Shown here: positions 30,943-40,436 of the stretch, piece by piece
Layout of the letters: each line of letters begins with the position of its first letter
Position numbering within the stretch: position 1 is the first letter of the stretch
DNA from: Bradyrhizobium zhengyangense
GTDB lineage: Bacteria > Pseudomonadota > Alphaproteobacteria > Rhizobiales > Xanthobacteraceae
DNA length: 64,000 nt
NCBI RefSeq assembly: GCF_022012435.1
Contig: NZ_JAKLUA010000001.1
Span: 124,001 to 188,000, forward strand
Reading direction: 5' to 3'
Made by a program: the position numbers and the translations under genes
The notes under the pieces: model-generated
What the model saw: only the letters and a program-made list of their open reading frames with translations
Told to the model about the DNA's origin: nothing
Database searches by the model: none

Positions 30943-31938
30943 ATGATCGATTTCAATCGCCGTCATCTGCTCGCAGGCGCGGCCGCCATCGGCGCGGCTG
31001 CCGCGACTGGCCTCCGGCCGTCCACCGCAAATGCCGCAGTGCCGCAAGCCGGCGCTCAGGCGCCGGGCTTCTACCGCTACAAGGTCGGTAGCTTCGAATG
31101 CACCTCGATCAATGACGGTGCGCGCAGCTTCCCGATGCCCGACAAGTTCGTCACGAACATCCCGAAGTACGAGGCGCTCGCCGCTTCGGATGCCGCCTAC
31201 ATGCCGAAGGGCATGGTCACCGTCCCATTCAACCCGCAACTCATCAACACCGGCTCCAAGCTCGTGCTGATCGACACCGGCAACGGCGTCGCCAATCTGG
31301 AGCCCAGCAAGGGCGCGGTCGGCCGCACCCTGCAAAACCTGCAGGCTGCCGGCATCGACCCCAAGAGCATCGACATCGTGCTGCTGTCGCATCTGCATCC
31401 CGACCACACCAATGGCATCCGTCTGGCCGACGGCGGCCTTGCCTTCCCGAACGCCGAGATCATGGTGCCGGTGAAGGATTGGGAGTTTTGGGAGAGCGAC
31501 GAGAACGCGGCCAAGGCTCCGAACGAGATGACGAAGAACTACTTCGCCAACGTGAAGAAGACCTTTGCGGGGCTGGAGTCCAAGGTGACGAAGTATGAGT
31601 GGGGCAAGGAGGTCGTATCAGGCATCACCTCGATCGCAACCCCGGGCCACACGCCCGGCCACACTTCGTTCGCGGTCGCCTCGGGCGACAAGAAGGTGCT
31701 GATCCAGTCCGACGTCACCAACATTCCGGAGTTCTTCCTGCGCAATCCCGACTGGCATGTGGCGTTCGACAACGATCCTGCGATGGCGCAGGAAACGCGT
31801 CACAAGTTCTTGGACATGGCGGCAGCCGAGAAGGCGACCGTCGTCGGCTTCCACTTCACGTTCCCGTCGGTCGGCCATGTCGAGAAGGACGGCGCGAAAT
31901 ATCGCCTGATCCCGTCGGCGTGGAATCCCACGATCTGA
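30943..31938 (+). CDS. Tat-exported metallo-beta-lactamase-fold hydrolase
   Basis: 331 residues. The N-terminus MIDFNRRHLLAGAAAIGAAA has a twin-arginine motif and hydrophobic stretch, with likely cleavage after ANA near residue 31. The mature enzyme has the MBL metal motif HLHPDH (in LLSHLHPDHTNG) and further His residues in TPGHTPGHTSF and FHFTFPSVGH. Tat export suggests the protein folds and takes up its metals, usually zinc, before export. The family includes lactonases and thiol/sulfur hydrolases; substrate unknown. A strong terminator follows. Confidence 0.9.
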   Translation: MIDFNRRHLLAGAAAIGAAAATGLRPSTANAAVPQAGAQAPGFYRYKVGSFECTSINDGARSFPMPDKFVTNIPKYEALAASDAAYMPKGMVTVPFNPQLINTGSKLVLIDTGNGVANLEPSKGAVGRTLQNLQAAGIDPKSIDIVLLSHLHPDHTNGIRLADGGLAFPNAEIMVPVKDWEFWESDENAAKAPNEMTKNYFANVKKTFAGLESKVTKYEWGKEVVSGITSIATPGHTPGHTSFAVASGDKKVLIQSDVTNIPEFFLRNPDWHVAFDNDPAMAQETRHKFLDMAAAEKATVVGFHFTFPSVGHVEKDGAKYRLIPSAWNPTI

Positions 31939-31964
31939 TCAATTGCAGATTTGCACGAAAGATT

Positions 31965-31993
31965 GGGCCGCCGTTTGGCGGCCCGACTGTTTT
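31965..31993 (+). terminator. Rho-independent terminator after the MBL-fold gene
   Basis: GGGCCGCC (31965-31972) pairs perfectly with GGCGGCCC (31977-31984) across a GTTT loop, followed by GACTGTTTT. Confidence 0.82.
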
Positions 31994-32131
31994 GGGCGAC
32001 CGTCTGCTTCCAGGAAACTTAGCGTTTCCAAATCAGATCGGTTCATGCACTTGCATCTTTTGGCGCGGATCGCTTAAGTGCCGCCGGCACTTCCCCCCTC
32101 AAGGTTTCAAAGACAAACCAAGGATAATCTG

Positions 32132-32683
32132 ATGGCCTACAACATCGTCGTGATCGCCGGCAGCCTGCGCAAGGACAGCTTCTCGCTGAAGATCGCCAAC
32201 GCGCTCGCCAAGCTCGCGCCTGGCTCGCTCAAGCTCGAGGTCGTCACCCTCGGGGGCATCTCGTTCTTCAACCAGGACCTCGAGGGCGCACCGCCCGCCG
32301 ACTGGCTGGCCTTCCGCGAGAAGCTGCAGAAGTCCGACGGCGTCATCTTCGTCACGCCGGAATACAATCGCGCCATCCCGGGCGTGCTGAAAAACGCCAT
32401 CGACGTCGCCTCGCGCCCCTATGGGAAGAGCTCGTTCAACGGCAAGCCGGTCGGCATCATCTCCAACTCGCCGGGCCCGCTCGGTGGTGTCAGCGCCGCC
32501 AAGACGCTCCAGAACATCCTGCCGGGCATTGCCGGCCCGATCATGCAGCAGCCCGAGACCTACCTGAACGCAGTGGGCGATGCCTTTGATGCCGAGGGCA
32601 ATCTGGTCAAGGAGTCGCTCAAGCCCGTGCTCCAGGCCTACATCGACGCCTTCGCCGCGCACGTCGCAAAGCACCACGGCTGA
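32132..32683 (+). CDS. NADPH-dependent FMN reductase (ChrR/YieF family)
   Basis: 183 residues behind AAGGA. The flavodoxin-like fold shows VIAGSLRKDSFSLKIANAL (FMN phosphate loop) and FVTPEYNRAIPGVLKNAID, the hallmark of ChrR/YieF/ArsH-like quinone and chromate reductases. Cytosolic. It probably reduces quinones or other electrophiles with NAD(P)H; it lies about 200 bp after the Tat-exported hydrolase and before ftsB. Confidence 0.92.
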   Translation: MAYNIVVIAGSLRKDSFSLKIANALAKLAPGSLKLEVVTLGGISFFNQDLEGAPPADWLAFREKLQKSDGVIFVTPEYNRAIPGVLKNAIDVASRPYGKSSFNGKPVGIISNSPGPLGGVSAAKTLQNILPGIAGPIMQQPETYLNAVGDAFDAEGNLVKESLKPVLQAYIDAFAAHVAKHHG

Positions 32684-32695
32684 GCCGGCTCGTGC

Positions 32696-32732
32696 CTCCG
32701 TCATGCCCGGGACCAGCCCTGGCATGACGGAG
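32696..32732. repeat. Palindromic repeat/hairpin (CTCCGTCATGCC type)
   Basis: CTCCGTCATGCC (32696-32707) and GGCATGACGGAG (32721-32732) form a perfect 12-bp stem with a 13-base loop. The CGTCATGCCCGGG core is, as I recall, a very common intergenic palindrome in Bradyrhizobium. It lies after the FMN reductase and may also act as a terminator. Confidence 0.6.
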
Positions 32733-32789
32733 ACAGGTGGCCCAGGGGAGATTAGCACTCCCTTAACCAAGCTGGCCCATCTTGCCAAA

Positions 32790-33107
32790 ATGGTCTCCCG
32801 CGCCCGCCTCAAATCTGTCCTGACCGGCCTCGCTCTCTATGCGATGGCGGTCGCCATCGTCGGCTATTTCGGGGTCAACGCCTATACCGGCAAATACGGC
32901 CTCAATGCCCGCCAGGAGCTCGACCAGGAGATCGTTGCGCTGACCAGCGAGCTGGCCCAGCTCAAGCGCGAGCGTGCCCGCAGCGAGCAGCGCGTGTCGC
33001 TGCTACGCACTGAGAAGATCGACCCCGACATGCTGGACGAGCGGGCCCGGTTCCAGCTCGACTATGTCAATCCGCACGATCTAATTCGGACGATCTCGCA
33101 GAACTAG
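32790..33107 (+). CDS. ftsB: Septum formation initiator FtsB/DivIC
   Basis: 105 residues. A TM helix (about residues 8-28) is followed by a coiled coil (about 40-78, rich in QELDQEIVALTSELAQLKRE heptads) and a short C-terminal region with ARFQLDYVNPHDLI. This is the FtsB layout; FtsB-FtsL-FtsQ activates septal peptidoglycan synthesis. Position between eno and pdhA is the standard alphaproteobacterial arrangement. Confidence 0.92.
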   Translation: MVSRARLKSVLTGLALYAMAVAIVGYFGVNAYTGKYGLNARQELDQEIVALTSELAQLKRERARSEQRVSLLRTEKIDPDMLDERARFQLDYVNPHDLIRTISQN

Positions 33108-33298
33108 CGCTTTCCGCAGCATTCGAAACAAGCGCGCGCAAGCCGTTCCCTCCATCGTTCCGGAAGTCGTACTCCGAACCGCCACCTTGACGTCGGCGCG
33201 GCCGGCGTGCCTTGTCCCGGCGCGGTGCCGCCAAAGGTTGACGAAGATCAATCGGGTTGCGCGAGGCGCCCCTAGACTGCTTCCCGGAGGAAACGGTG

Positions 33299-34258
33299 AT
33301 GGATGGGTCAATGCCCCGGCATCACGCGGCTCGTGTCGAAGCCGCCATTGCATCAGGCCAGGCGGCTCGGTCCGCGCTCGTGGCTTCGTGGCGCCGTTCC
33401 TCCCGATTGCATCATCTCGACCCTTCCGGCCACAACGCACCGCTGCGGCTGAGCGATTTCGAGCTGCGACAGGCGCGCGAGCGCATCGCGCCGCTGCTCG
33501 CCGCCGCACAAGGCGCCATGGACCGGCTCTATCAGGCGGTCGGTGCGGCCGGCTGCTGCGTGCTGCTCGCCGATGGCGACGGTGTGCCGGTCGACCGCCG
33601 TGGCACGCCGGCGGATGATGCAACATTTCAATCCTGGGGCCTTTGGACCGGCGCGCTCTGGAGCGAGGAGCATGAGGGAACCAATGGCATCGGCACCTGC
33701 GTCGTCGAGCAGCGGCCGCTGACGATCGATCGCGACCAGCACTTCTTCACGCGCAACACGCTGCTCAGCTGCACCGCCGTTCCGATCTACGACCACGAGG
33801 CGGCCTTTGCCGGCGTGCTCGATGTCTCCTCCTGCCGCGCCGACCGCACCGATGCGTTCTCCAGCCTGATCGCGCTGGCCGCGGGAGAGGCGGCGAGGCG
33901 CATCGAGGCTGATCTGTTTCGCCGGGCCTTCGCCCATGCCCGCATCGTGCTGACGCAAGGACCGGACGGCCAGTCCATCGGTCTCATCGCGGTCGATGCG
34001 GATGATCTCGTGATCGGTGCGACCCGCACCGCCCGGGTGGGACTCGGGATCGCGCCGGGCAGGGAGCTGCAGCCGGTTCCCGCGGCAGATCTGCTCGGCG
34101 GCGAACCCGCACAGGACCATCTCGCCGGCGGTCAGCGTGCGGTGCTGCAACGGGCGCTGCTCCGCGCCGGCGGCAATGTGTCGGCCGCCGCCAAGGCCCT
34201 CGGCGTCAGCCGCGCCACGCTGCACCGGAAGCTGAAGCGGTTCGAGCTGAAGCACTGA
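33299..34258 (+). CDS. GAF-Fis transcriptional regulator lacking the AAA+ domain (AcoR-like)
   Basis: 319 residues behind GGAGGAAACGG. The N-terminal 230 residues resemble the sensor part of AcoR-type sigma-54 activators, with a GAF region around EEHEGTNGIGTCVVEQRPLT. The C-terminal 40 residues (ALLRAGGNVSAAAKALGVSR) are a Fis-type helix-turn-helix. The central AAA+ domain is absent: no Walker A, GAFTGA or Walker B is present in the roughly 60 residues between. It therefore cannot itself open a sigma-54 promoter. It lies 135 bp upstream of the aldehyde dehydrogenase it presumably controls. Confidence 0.88.
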   Translation: MDGSMPRHHAARVEAAIASGQAARSALVASWRRSSRLHHLDPSGHNAPLRLSDFELRQARERIAPLLAAAQGAMDRLYQAVGAAGCCVLLADGDGVPVDRRGTPADDATFQSWGLWTGALWSEEHEGTNGIGTCVVEQRPLTIDRDQHFFTRNTLLSCTAVPIYDHEAAFAGVLDVSSCRADRTDAFSSLIALAAGEAARRIEADLFRRAFAHARIVLTQGPDGQSIGLIAVDADDLVIGATRTARVGLGIAPGRELQPVPAADLLGGEPAQDHLAGGQRAVLQRALLRAGGNVSAAAKALGVSRATLHRKLKRFELKH

Positions 34259-34281
34259 CCTGTCGCAGTTCTGCGACAGGT
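34258..34281. promoter_or_regulatory. Perfect palindrome upstream of the aldehyde dehydrogenase
   Basis: ACCTGTCGCAG (34258-34268), two bases, CTGCGACAGGT (34271-34281): 11-bp perfect arms. The arms begin at the last base of the regulator stop codon. The TGTCGCA/TGCGACA core is suited to a dimeric Fis-type regulator such as the GAF-Fis protein. A transcription-terminator role is possible but no T-tract follows. Confidence 0.5.
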
Positions 34282-34335
34282 CCACTCCGCCATCGCATCC
34301 CCCCGGGCTGACAGAAAACACGTCCCGCGAGATCG

Positions 34336-34371
34336 TTAGCGCAAGTCGTGAACACACGACGATTAGCGCAA
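34336..34371. promoter_or_regulatory. Nested direct and inverted repeats before the aldehyde dehydrogenase
   Basis: TTAGCGCAA occurs at 34336-34344 and again at 34363-34371. Between them lies the inverted repeat GTCGTG-AACA-CACGAC (34345-34360). The arrangement lies 22 bp before the ATG and looks like a protein-binding or RNA-level control site. No sigma-54 promoter was found in the interval. Confidence 0.4.
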
Positions 34372-34393
34372 ACATCAACATCGGGAGTGATCA

Positions 34394-35911
34394 ATGAACA
34401 AGGTGGAATTCCTCGGCGTGACCCAAAGTCCGTTCGCCGAACGCTACGACAATTTCATCGGCGGCAAGTTCGTCGCGCCGATCTCGGGCAAATATTTCGA
34501 CAACGCCTCGCCGGTGACCGGCAAGGTCGTCTGCAAGATCGCGCGCTCCGAAGCGCAGGACGTCGAAGCGGCGCTCGACGCGGCCCATGCCGCCAAGGCC
34601 GCGTGGGGACGCACCAGCGTCGCCGAGCGCGCTGCGATCCTCAATCGCATCGCCGATCGCATGGAGGAGAATCTCGAGCGCCTCGCGGTCGCCGAGACCT
34701 GGGACAACGGCAAGCCGATCCGTGAGACCCGGGCCGCCGACCTGCCGCTCGCCATCGATCATTTCCGCTATTTCGCGGGCGTCGTCCGCGCCCAGGAAGG
34801 CTCGATCGGCGAGATCGACCACGACACCATCGCCTATCATTTCCACGAGCCGCTCGGCGTCGTCGGCCAGATCATTCCCTGGAACTTCCCGCTGCTGATG
34901 GCGTGCTGGAAGCTCGCGCCGGCGCTCGCTGCGGGCAATTGCGTGGTGTTGAAGCCCGCCGAGCAGACGCCGGCCTCAATCATGGTCTGGGCCGAGATCA
35001 TCGGCGATCTCCTGCCGCCTGGTGTGCTCAACATCGTCAACGGCTTTGGCCTGGAGGCCGGCAAGCCGCTCGCCTCCAGCCCTCGCATTTCCAAGATCGC
35101 CTTCACCGGCGAGACCACGACGGGCCGGCTGATCATGCAATATGCCAGCCAGAACCTGATCCCCGTGACGCTCGAGCTCGGCGGCAAATCGCCGAACATC
35201 TTCTTCAAGGACGTCACCGCCGAGGACGACGACTTCTTCGACAAGGCGATCGAAGGCTTTGTCATGTTCGCGCTGAACCAGGGTGAGGTCTGCACCTGTC
35301 CGAGCCGGGCGCTCGTGCATGCGGACATCTACGATCGCTTCATGGACCGGGCGCTCAAGCGGGTGGCCGCCATCAAGCAGGGCGATCCGCGTGCAGCCGA
35401 CACCATGATCGGTGCGCAGGCTTCCGGCGAGCAGCTCGCAAAAATCCTGTCCTATATCGACATCGGCAAGCAGGAGGGTGCCAAGGTCCTGGCCGGCGGC
35501 GGACGGGCCGAGCTCGGCGGCGACCTCTCGGGTGGCTTCTACGTCCAGCCGACGGTGTTCGAAGGCAACAACAAGATGCGGATCTTCCAGGAGGAGATCT
35601 TCGGACCCGTCGTCTCGGTCACGACCTTCAAGACCGATGACGAAGCGCTCGCGATTGCCAACGACACGCTCTATGGCCTCGGGGCCGGCGTCTGGAGCCG
35701 CGATGCCAACCGCTGCTACCGCTTCGGCCGCGCGATCCAGGCGGGCCGGGTCTGGACCAACTGCTACCACGCCTATCCCGCCCATGCCGCGTTCGGCGGC
35801 TACAAGCAGTCAGGCGTCGGTCGCGAGACCCACAAGATGATGCTCGATCACTACCAGCAGACCAAGAACCTCCTGGTCAGCTACAGCCCGAAGAAGCTCG
35901 GCTTCTTCTGA
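34394..35911 (+). CDS. NAD(P)-dependent aldehyde dehydrogenase (AldB/ExaC type)
   Basis: 505 residues behind GGGAG. Family blocks: [20 protein letters not shown], the general base Glu261 in LELGGKSPN, the nucleophile Cys300 in [11 protein letters not shown], and [10 protein letters not shown]. The second Cys (302) next to the catalytic one is typical of AldB/ExaC, which oxidise acetaldehyde and other short aldehydes in alcohol metabolism. The upstream GAF-Fis regulator and palindromes suggest substrate-induced expression. A strong hairpin follows the stop. Confidence 0.94.
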   Translation: MNKVEFLGVTQSPFAERYDNFIGGKFVAPISGKYFDNASPVTGKVVCKIARSEAQDVEAALDAAHAAKAAWGRTSVAERAAILNRIADRMEENLERLAVAETWDNGKPIRETRAADLPLAIDHFRYFAGVVRAQEGSIGEIDHDTIAYHFHEPLGVVGQIIPWNFPLLMACWKLAPALAAGNCVVLKPAEQTPASIMVWAEIIGDLLPPGVLNIVNGFGLEAGKPLASSPRISKIAFTGETTTGRLIMQYASQNLIPVTLELGGKSPNIFFKDVTAEDDDFFDKAIEGFVMFALNQGEVCTCPSRALVHADIYDRFMDRALKRVAAIKQGDPRAADTMIGAQASGEQLAKILSYIDIGKQEGAKVLAGGGRAELGGDLSGGFYVQPTVFEGNNKMRIFQEEIFGPVVSVTTFKTDDEALAIANDTLYGLGAGVWSRDANRCYRFGRAIQAGRVWTNCYHAYPAHAAFGGYKQSGVGRETHKMMLDHYQQTKNLLVSYSPKKLGFF

Positions 35912-35919
35912 TCGAGCAG

Positions 35920-35952
35920 GCACAGGCGGCGTCATGTCGGCGCCGCCTGTGC
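35920..35952 (+). terminator. Terminator-like hairpin after the aldehyde dehydrogenase
   Basis: GCACAGGCGGCG (35920-35931) and CGCCGCCTGTGC (35941-35952) form a perfect 12-bp GC-rich stem with a 9-base loop. No T-tract follows, so it may work with Rho or as an mRNA end-protector. Confidence 0.6.
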
Positions 35953-36057
35953 AGATCGGCGATCGCCGCCCCACCGTCATCCGTCTGTCAGATTGTTGAG
36001 ACAAGACGACAGCCCGATCGCGACGACGCGATGCCAGGCACAGACGGAGGCGCGGCC

Positions 36058-37440
36058 ATGACGACCAATCCCTTGCAGCGGAAGATACATGTCGGAGCGA
36101 TGCTGCTCGGCGTGGCGGCCCTGGCGTCGCTTGCGCCGTCCCTGGCCTGCGCGCAGACCGCTCCGGCCAGCGCAAAACCCTTCCTGACCGTCGACGGAAA
36201 GGCGCCGCTGATTCTCGGACATCGCGGCGTGCCGGGCCTGGTGCCCGAAGAGACCGAGGCCTCGTACGATCTCGCTGCCGCGCTCGGAACCGACGCGCTC
36301 GAAGAGGATCTGCACCTCACCAAGGATTGCGTCCTGGTCGCGCGCCACAACCCCTGGCTGGCCGACAACACCAATGTCGCCGAAGTCGCGAAGACCAACC
36401 CTGTCGTCGCGGCACGCAAGCGCACGGTATCAGGTATGCGCGTCAAGGCTCCGGCCGCCGCCGGGACGCCCGTTGACTATCTCACGGATCTCACCAATCC
36501 CGCCGATCCCAAATCGGTGCTGAAGTCATTGATCGTCGACGGTGAGGATCACACCAACGACTGGTCGATCACCGATTTCACGATGGCCGAGCTGAAGCAA
36601 TGGATCGGCGGGACCACCTATGACGCCGCCAACGAGCGGCCGAAGATCTTCAACGGCAAATTCCCCGTCATCAGCTTCCAGGACATCCTCGACATCGCCA
36701 AGGCCAAGAGCAAGGAGACCGGGCGTCCCATCCTGGTCTATCCGGAAACCAAGAACCCGACCTGGAACAATGCTCAGGCGATCGCAAACGGCTGCGGCGC
36801 GCCGGGCAGCCATCCGCTCGAGGATGCCCTGATCAAGATCATCAGCGACAACGGCCTCAACACCAAGGACGCGCCCATCTTCGTTCAGAGCTTCGAGCCC
36901 GGCAGCCTGAAATACATGCGCAGCCACGGCCTTCAGACCCGGCAGGTCCAGCTCATCGACGGCAATGGCATCGACTTCAAATCCGGCAAGGTGCTGCTCG
37001 ACAACATCACCAATTCACGTCCGTTCGACTGGACGGTTGCAGGCGATGCGCGCCTGTACGATGCGATGCTGACGCCTGAGGGCCTGGCTGACATCAAGAC
37101 CTATGCAGACGGCATCGGCCCGTGGAAAGCTTATATCGTTCCGCTGAAGGTCGCCTCGTGGAAGGACACCAAAGCCGACGGCACGCCCTACAAGGGATCG
37201 ACACCGGAGGCTTCGACGCAGGAGGCGACCAGCCTGATTGCCGACGCGCACAAGCTCGGCCTGTTCGTCCACGTCTTCACGTTCCGTAACGAGAAGAAAT
37301 ATCTCGCGGCCGACTATCACGCCGATCCGGCCCAGGAATATCTCAAGTTCTTCCGTCTCGGTGTCGACGGCGTTTTCACCGACTTCACGCACACAGGCGT
37401 TGCCGCCCGTGCTGCGTATTTGCGCGAGTTGGGCTGGTAG
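36058..37440 (+). CDS. glpQ: Periplasmic glycerophosphodiester phosphodiesterase
   Basis: 460 residues with a Sec signal peptide (hydrophobic stretch about 14-35, cleavage near ACA). Catalytic region: LILGHRGVPGLVPEET with His and Glu, the metal-binding EEDLHLTKD, and VYPETKNP later. It hydrolyses glycerophosphodiesters to glycerol 3-phosphate and the alcohol. GGAGG precedes the ATG. At 460 residues it is longer than E. coli GlpQ (about 358), with inserts around 110-150. No glpT or ugp genes are adjacent. Confidence 0.9.
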   Translation: MTTNPLQRKIHVGAMLLGVAALASLAPSLACAQTAPASAKPFLTVDGKAPLILGHRGVPGLVPEETEASYDLAAALGTDALEEDLHLTKDCVLVARHNPWLADNTNVAEVAKTNPVVAARKRTVSGMRVKAPAAAGTPVDYLTDLTNPADPKSVLKSLIVDGEDHTNDWSITDFTMAELKQWIGGTTYDAANERPKIFNGKFPVISFQDILDIAKAKSKETGRPILVYPETKNPTWNNAQAIANGCGAPGSHPLEDALIKIISDNGLNTKDAPIFVQSFEPGSLKYMRSHGLQTRQVQLIDGNGIDFKSGKVLLDNITNSRPFDWTVAGDARLYDAMLTPEGLADIKTYADGIGPWKAYIVPLKVASWKDTKADGTPYKGSTPEASTQEATSLIADAHKLGLFVHVFTFRNEKKYLAADYHADPAQEYLKFFRLGVDGVFTDFTHTGVAARAAYLRELGW

Positions 37441-37453
37441 CCCGACCGCTCGA

Positions 37454-37500
37454 ATCGGACACGCATCGGGACGTCAGCGCCCGAGATATGCGTGTCCGAT
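37454..37500. terminator. Long inverted repeat after glpQ
   Basis: ATCGGACACGCAT (37454-37466) and ATGCGTGTCCGAT (37488-37500) are perfect 13-bp arms, and CGGG/CCCG can pair inside. It starts 14 bases after the glpQ stop. No T-tract follows. The remaining 190 bp to pdhA hold the unresolved pdhA promoter. Confidence 0.55.
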
Positions 37501-37693
37501 GTCGTTGCCTCATCTGCGTGCAGAGCTCTCGCAGGCGAGGAGCGAATGTTGCCTGATCAGCGCCAAAGGTTTTGCAAAATTTCGGCCACGTTGCAGTGCG
37601 GCATAATGAAAGTCGCGCCATGCCGCTGCGGTGCTTTCACACGCGATTGAGTTGGGTTAGAGAGGACCTAGATTTCTCTGACCCGGAATTCCA

Positions 37694-38716
37694 ATGGCCG
37701 CACCCAAGAAAGCCGCCGCAAGCGCTGAGCAAGACAAAACCAACGGCGGTTCGCCCCCGGAGTTCACCAGGGAGCAGGAGCTGAAGGCGCTCCGCGACAT
37801 GCTCCTGATCCGGCGGTTCGAGGAAAAGGCCGGCCAGCTCTATGGCATGGGTGCGATCGGCGGTTTCTGCCATCTCTATATCGGCCAGGAGGCCGTGGTA
37901 GTTGGTATGCAGATGGCCCTGAAGCAGGGCGATCAGGTCATCACCGGCTATCGCGACCACGGTCATATGCTTGCGACCGGCATGGACGCCAACGGCGTAA
38001 TGGCCGAGCTCACGGGACGCCGCGGCGGCTATTCCAAGGGCAAGGGCGGCTCCATGCACATGTTTAGCAAGGAGAAGCACTTCTACGGCGGCCACGGCAT
38101 CGTCGGTGCGCAGGTCTCGCTTGGCACTGGTCTCGCATTCGCTAACAATTATCGCAGCAACGGCAATGTCAGCGTAACCTATTTCGGCGACGGCGCAGCC
38201 AACCAGGGCCAGGTCTATGAGAGCTTCAACATGGCGGAGCTCTGGAAGCTGCCGGTGATCTACGTCATCGAGAACAACCGCTACGCCATGGGCACTTCGG
38301 TCTCGCGCGCGTCGGCGCAGCAGGATTTCTCCAAGCGCGGCGTGTCCTTCAACATCCCCGGCAAGCAGGTCGACGGCATGGACGTCCGCGCCGTCAAGGC
38401 CGCGGGCGAAGAGGCGGCGGCCTGGTGCCGCGCCGGCAAGGGCCCCTTCATCCTGGAGATGCAGACCTACAGATATCGCGGCCATTCGATGTCCGACCCT
38501 GCAAAATACCGTACGCGCGAGGAGGTCGAGAAGGTCCGCCACGATCAGGATCCGATCGAGCAGGTACGCAACCGCCTGCTTGCGGCGAAGGTGAGCGAGG
38601 CTGACCTCAAGGCGATCGATGCCGAGGTGCGCGACATCGTCAACGCATCCGCCGACTTTGCCCAGCATGATCCCGAGCCGGATGCCGCCGAGCTCTGGAC
38701 CGACGTTTACCGCTAA
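37694..38716 (+). CDS. pdhA: Pyruvate dehydrogenase E1 component, alpha subunit
   Basis: 340 residues. The thiamine diphosphate site is [17 protein letters not shown] with later NNRYAMGT, and the phosphorylation-loop-like region [18 protein letters not shown] is typical of alphaproteobacterial/mitochondrial E1 alpha. First gene of the operon; with PdhB it decarboxylates pyruvate and passes the acetyl group to E2. Confidence 0.97.
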   Translation: MAAPKKAAASAEQDKTNGGSPPEFTREQELKALRDMLLIRRFEEKAGQLYGMGAIGGFCHLYIGQEAVVVGMQMALKQGDQVITGYRDHGHMLATGMDANGVMAELTGRRGGYSKGKGGSMHMFSKEKHFYGGHGIVGAQVSLGTGLAFANNYRSNGNVSVTYFGDGAANQGQVYESFNMAELWKLPVIYVIENNRYAMGTSVSRASAQQDFSKRGVSFNIPGKQVDGMDVRAVKAAGEEAAAWCRAGKGPFILEMQTYRYRGHSMSDPAKYRTREEVEKVRHDQDPIEQVRNRLLAAKVSEADLKAIDAEVRDIVNASADFAQHDPEPDAAELWTDVYR

Positions 38717-38745
38717 GACGCGCGCAAGCTTTCTTTGGAGTCGAT

Positions 38746-40128
38746 ATGCCAATTCAAGTGCTGATGCCCGCGTTGTCGCCCACGATGGAAAAGGGCAACC
38801 TCGCCAAATGGCTGAAAAAAGAGGGTGAGACGATCAAATCCGGCGACGTCATCGCCGAGATCGAGACCGACAAGGCCACCATGGAGGTCGAGGCGACCGA
38901 TGAGGGCACGCTCGGCAAGATCCTGATCCCGGAAGGCACCGCCGACGTTGCCGTGAACACGCCGATCGCGACCATTTTGGCGGATGGCGAGAGCGCCGCC
39001 GATCTTGCAAAGGCGCCTGCACCGGCGGCGAAGGCCGCAGAGTCTGCACCGCCAGCCGCTGCCAAGGCCGAAGCGCCTGCGCCCAAGGCTGCACCTGCGC
39101 CACAGGCCGTCGCCGAGCCCGATCCCGAAGTGCCCGCCGGCACCGAGATGATCACCCAGACCATCCGCGAAGCGCTGCGCGACGCCATGGCCGAAGAAAT
39201 GCGCCGCGACCCTGATGTGTTCGTGATGGGCGAAGAGGTCGCCGAATATCAGGGCGCCTACAAGGTGACGCAAGGCCTGCTGCAGGAGTTCGGCGCCAGA
39301 CGCGTGATCGATACCCCGATCACCGAGCACGGCTTTGCCGGCGTCGGCGTCGGCGCTGCCATGACCGGGCTCAAGCCGGTCGTCGAGTTCATGACCTTCA
39401 ACTTCGCCATGCAGGCGATCGACCAGATCATCAACTCCGCCGCCAAGACGCTCTACATGTCCGGCGGCCAGATGGGCTGCTCGATCGTGTTCCGCGGTCC
39501 GAACGGCGCAGCCGCGCGCGTTGCCGCCCAGCACAGCCAGGACTATTCGGCCTGGTATTCGAACGTCCCGGGTCTCAAGGTCGTCGCGCCGTTCTCGGCC
39601 GCGGACTACAAGGGCCTGCTCAAGGCCGCGATCCGCGATCCCAATCCGGTGATCTTCCTCGAGAACGAGGTGCTCTACGGTCACACCGGCGAGGTGCCGA
39701 AGCTCGACGATTTCATCGTTCCGATCGGCAAGGCGCGCATCGTGCGCGCGGGCAGCCATGTCTCGATCATCTCCTGGTCGAACGGCATGACCTATGCCCT
39801 GAAGGCCGCCGACGAGCTCGCCAAGGAAGGCATCGAGGCCGAGGTGATCGACCTGCGCACGCTGCGGCCGATGGACACCGAGACGATCATCAACTCCGTC
39901 AAGAAGACCGGCCGCGCCGTCACGGTGGAAGAGGGCTGGGCCCAGAGCGGCGTCGGCGCCGAGATCGCCGCGCGCATCATGGAGAACGCCTTCGATTATC
40001 TCGACGCGCCGGTTGCGCGCGTTGCCGGCAAGGACGTGCCGATGCCTTATGCCGCGAACCTGGAGAAGCTCGCGCTGCCCTCGGCGGCTGAGGTCGTCGA
40101 GGCCGCCAAAGCCGTCTGCTACAGGTAG
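38746..40128 (+). CDS. pdhB: Pyruvate dehydrogenase E1 beta subunit with N-terminal lipoyl domain
   Basis: 460 residues. Residues 1-78 are a lipoyl domain with Lys43 in [11 protein letters not shown]. An Ala/Pro linker (about 85-125) leads to the E1 beta body beginning [18 protein letters not shown]. An E1 beta carrying its own lipoyl domain is a known feature of alphaproteobacteria such as Sinorhizobium and Zymomonas. The lipoyl domain is nearly identical to that of PdhC downstream. It lies 29 bp after pdhA. Confidence 0.97.
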   Translation: MPIQVLMPALSPTMEKGNLAKWLKKEGETIKSGDVIAEIETDKATMEVEATDEGTLGKILIPEGTADVAVNTPIATILADGESAADLAKAPAPAAKAAESAPPAAAKAEAPAPKAAPAPQAVAEPDPEVPAGTEMITQTIREALRDAMAEEMRRDPDVFVMGEEVAEYQGAYKVTQGLLQEFGARRVIDTPITEHGFAGVGVGAAMTGLKPVVEFMTFNFAMQAIDQIINSAAKTLYMSGGQMGCSIVFRGPNGAAARVAAQHSQDYSAWYSNVPGLKVVAPFSAADYKGLLKAAIRDPNPVIFLENEVLYGHTGEVPKLDDFIVPIGKARIVRAGSHVSIISWSNGMTYALKAADELAKEGIEAEVIDLRTLRPMDTETIINSVKKTGRAVTVEEGWAQSGVGAEIAARIMENAFDYLDAPVARVAGKDVPMPYAANLEKLALPSAAEVVEAAKAVCYR

Positions 40129-40131
40129 ACC

Positions 40132-40434
40132 ATGGCGGGCCCGAAGGAGCAGCCACTGCCGCCCGACGTCATAACCCGCGACGATGCGGTCGAGATCCTG
40201 CGCGTTTTCGTGCTGGATGGCGGGCTGTCGATGGCATTCCAGCGCGCCTTCGAGGAGCCCGACATGTGGGGCCTGCTGCTGGTCGATCTCGCCCGCCACG
40301 CCGCGCGCGCCTATGCGCGCGAGAGCGAATACACCGAGGAGGACGCGCTGAACCGGATCCTCGACATGTTCCAGGCCGAGATCGAGCGTCCGACCGACAC
40401 CGGCACCACGACGCCGCGCGGGAAGGGACACTGA
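40132..40434 (+). CDS. DUF5076 protein in the pdh operon, 100 aa
   Basis: The ATG lies three bases after the pdhB stop. The protein is small and soluble, with the pattern LPPDVITRDDAVEILRVFVL and WGLLLVDLARHAARAY. It matches DUF5076-type proteins that I associate with pdh operons in Bradyrhizobiaceae; function unknown. Tight spacing on both sides suggests coexpression with pyruvate dehydrogenase. Confidence 0.82.
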   Translation: MAGPKEQPLPPDVITRDDAVEILRVFVLDGGLSMAFQRAFEEPDMWGLLLVDLARHAARAYARESEYTEEDALNRILDMFQAEIERPTDTGTTTPRGKGH

Positions 40435-40436
40435 CC

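Noticed and set aside
34283..34393. Sigma-54 promoter before the aldehyde dehydrogenase
   Set aside because: AcoR-like regulation suggested one, but no TGGCAC-N5-TTGC-like element is present.
38713..40431. A 572-codon antisense frame over pdhB and the DUF5076 gene
   Set aside because: Same reasoning: repetitive Gly/Arg/His composition, no ribosome binding site, and pdhB is certain on the other strand.
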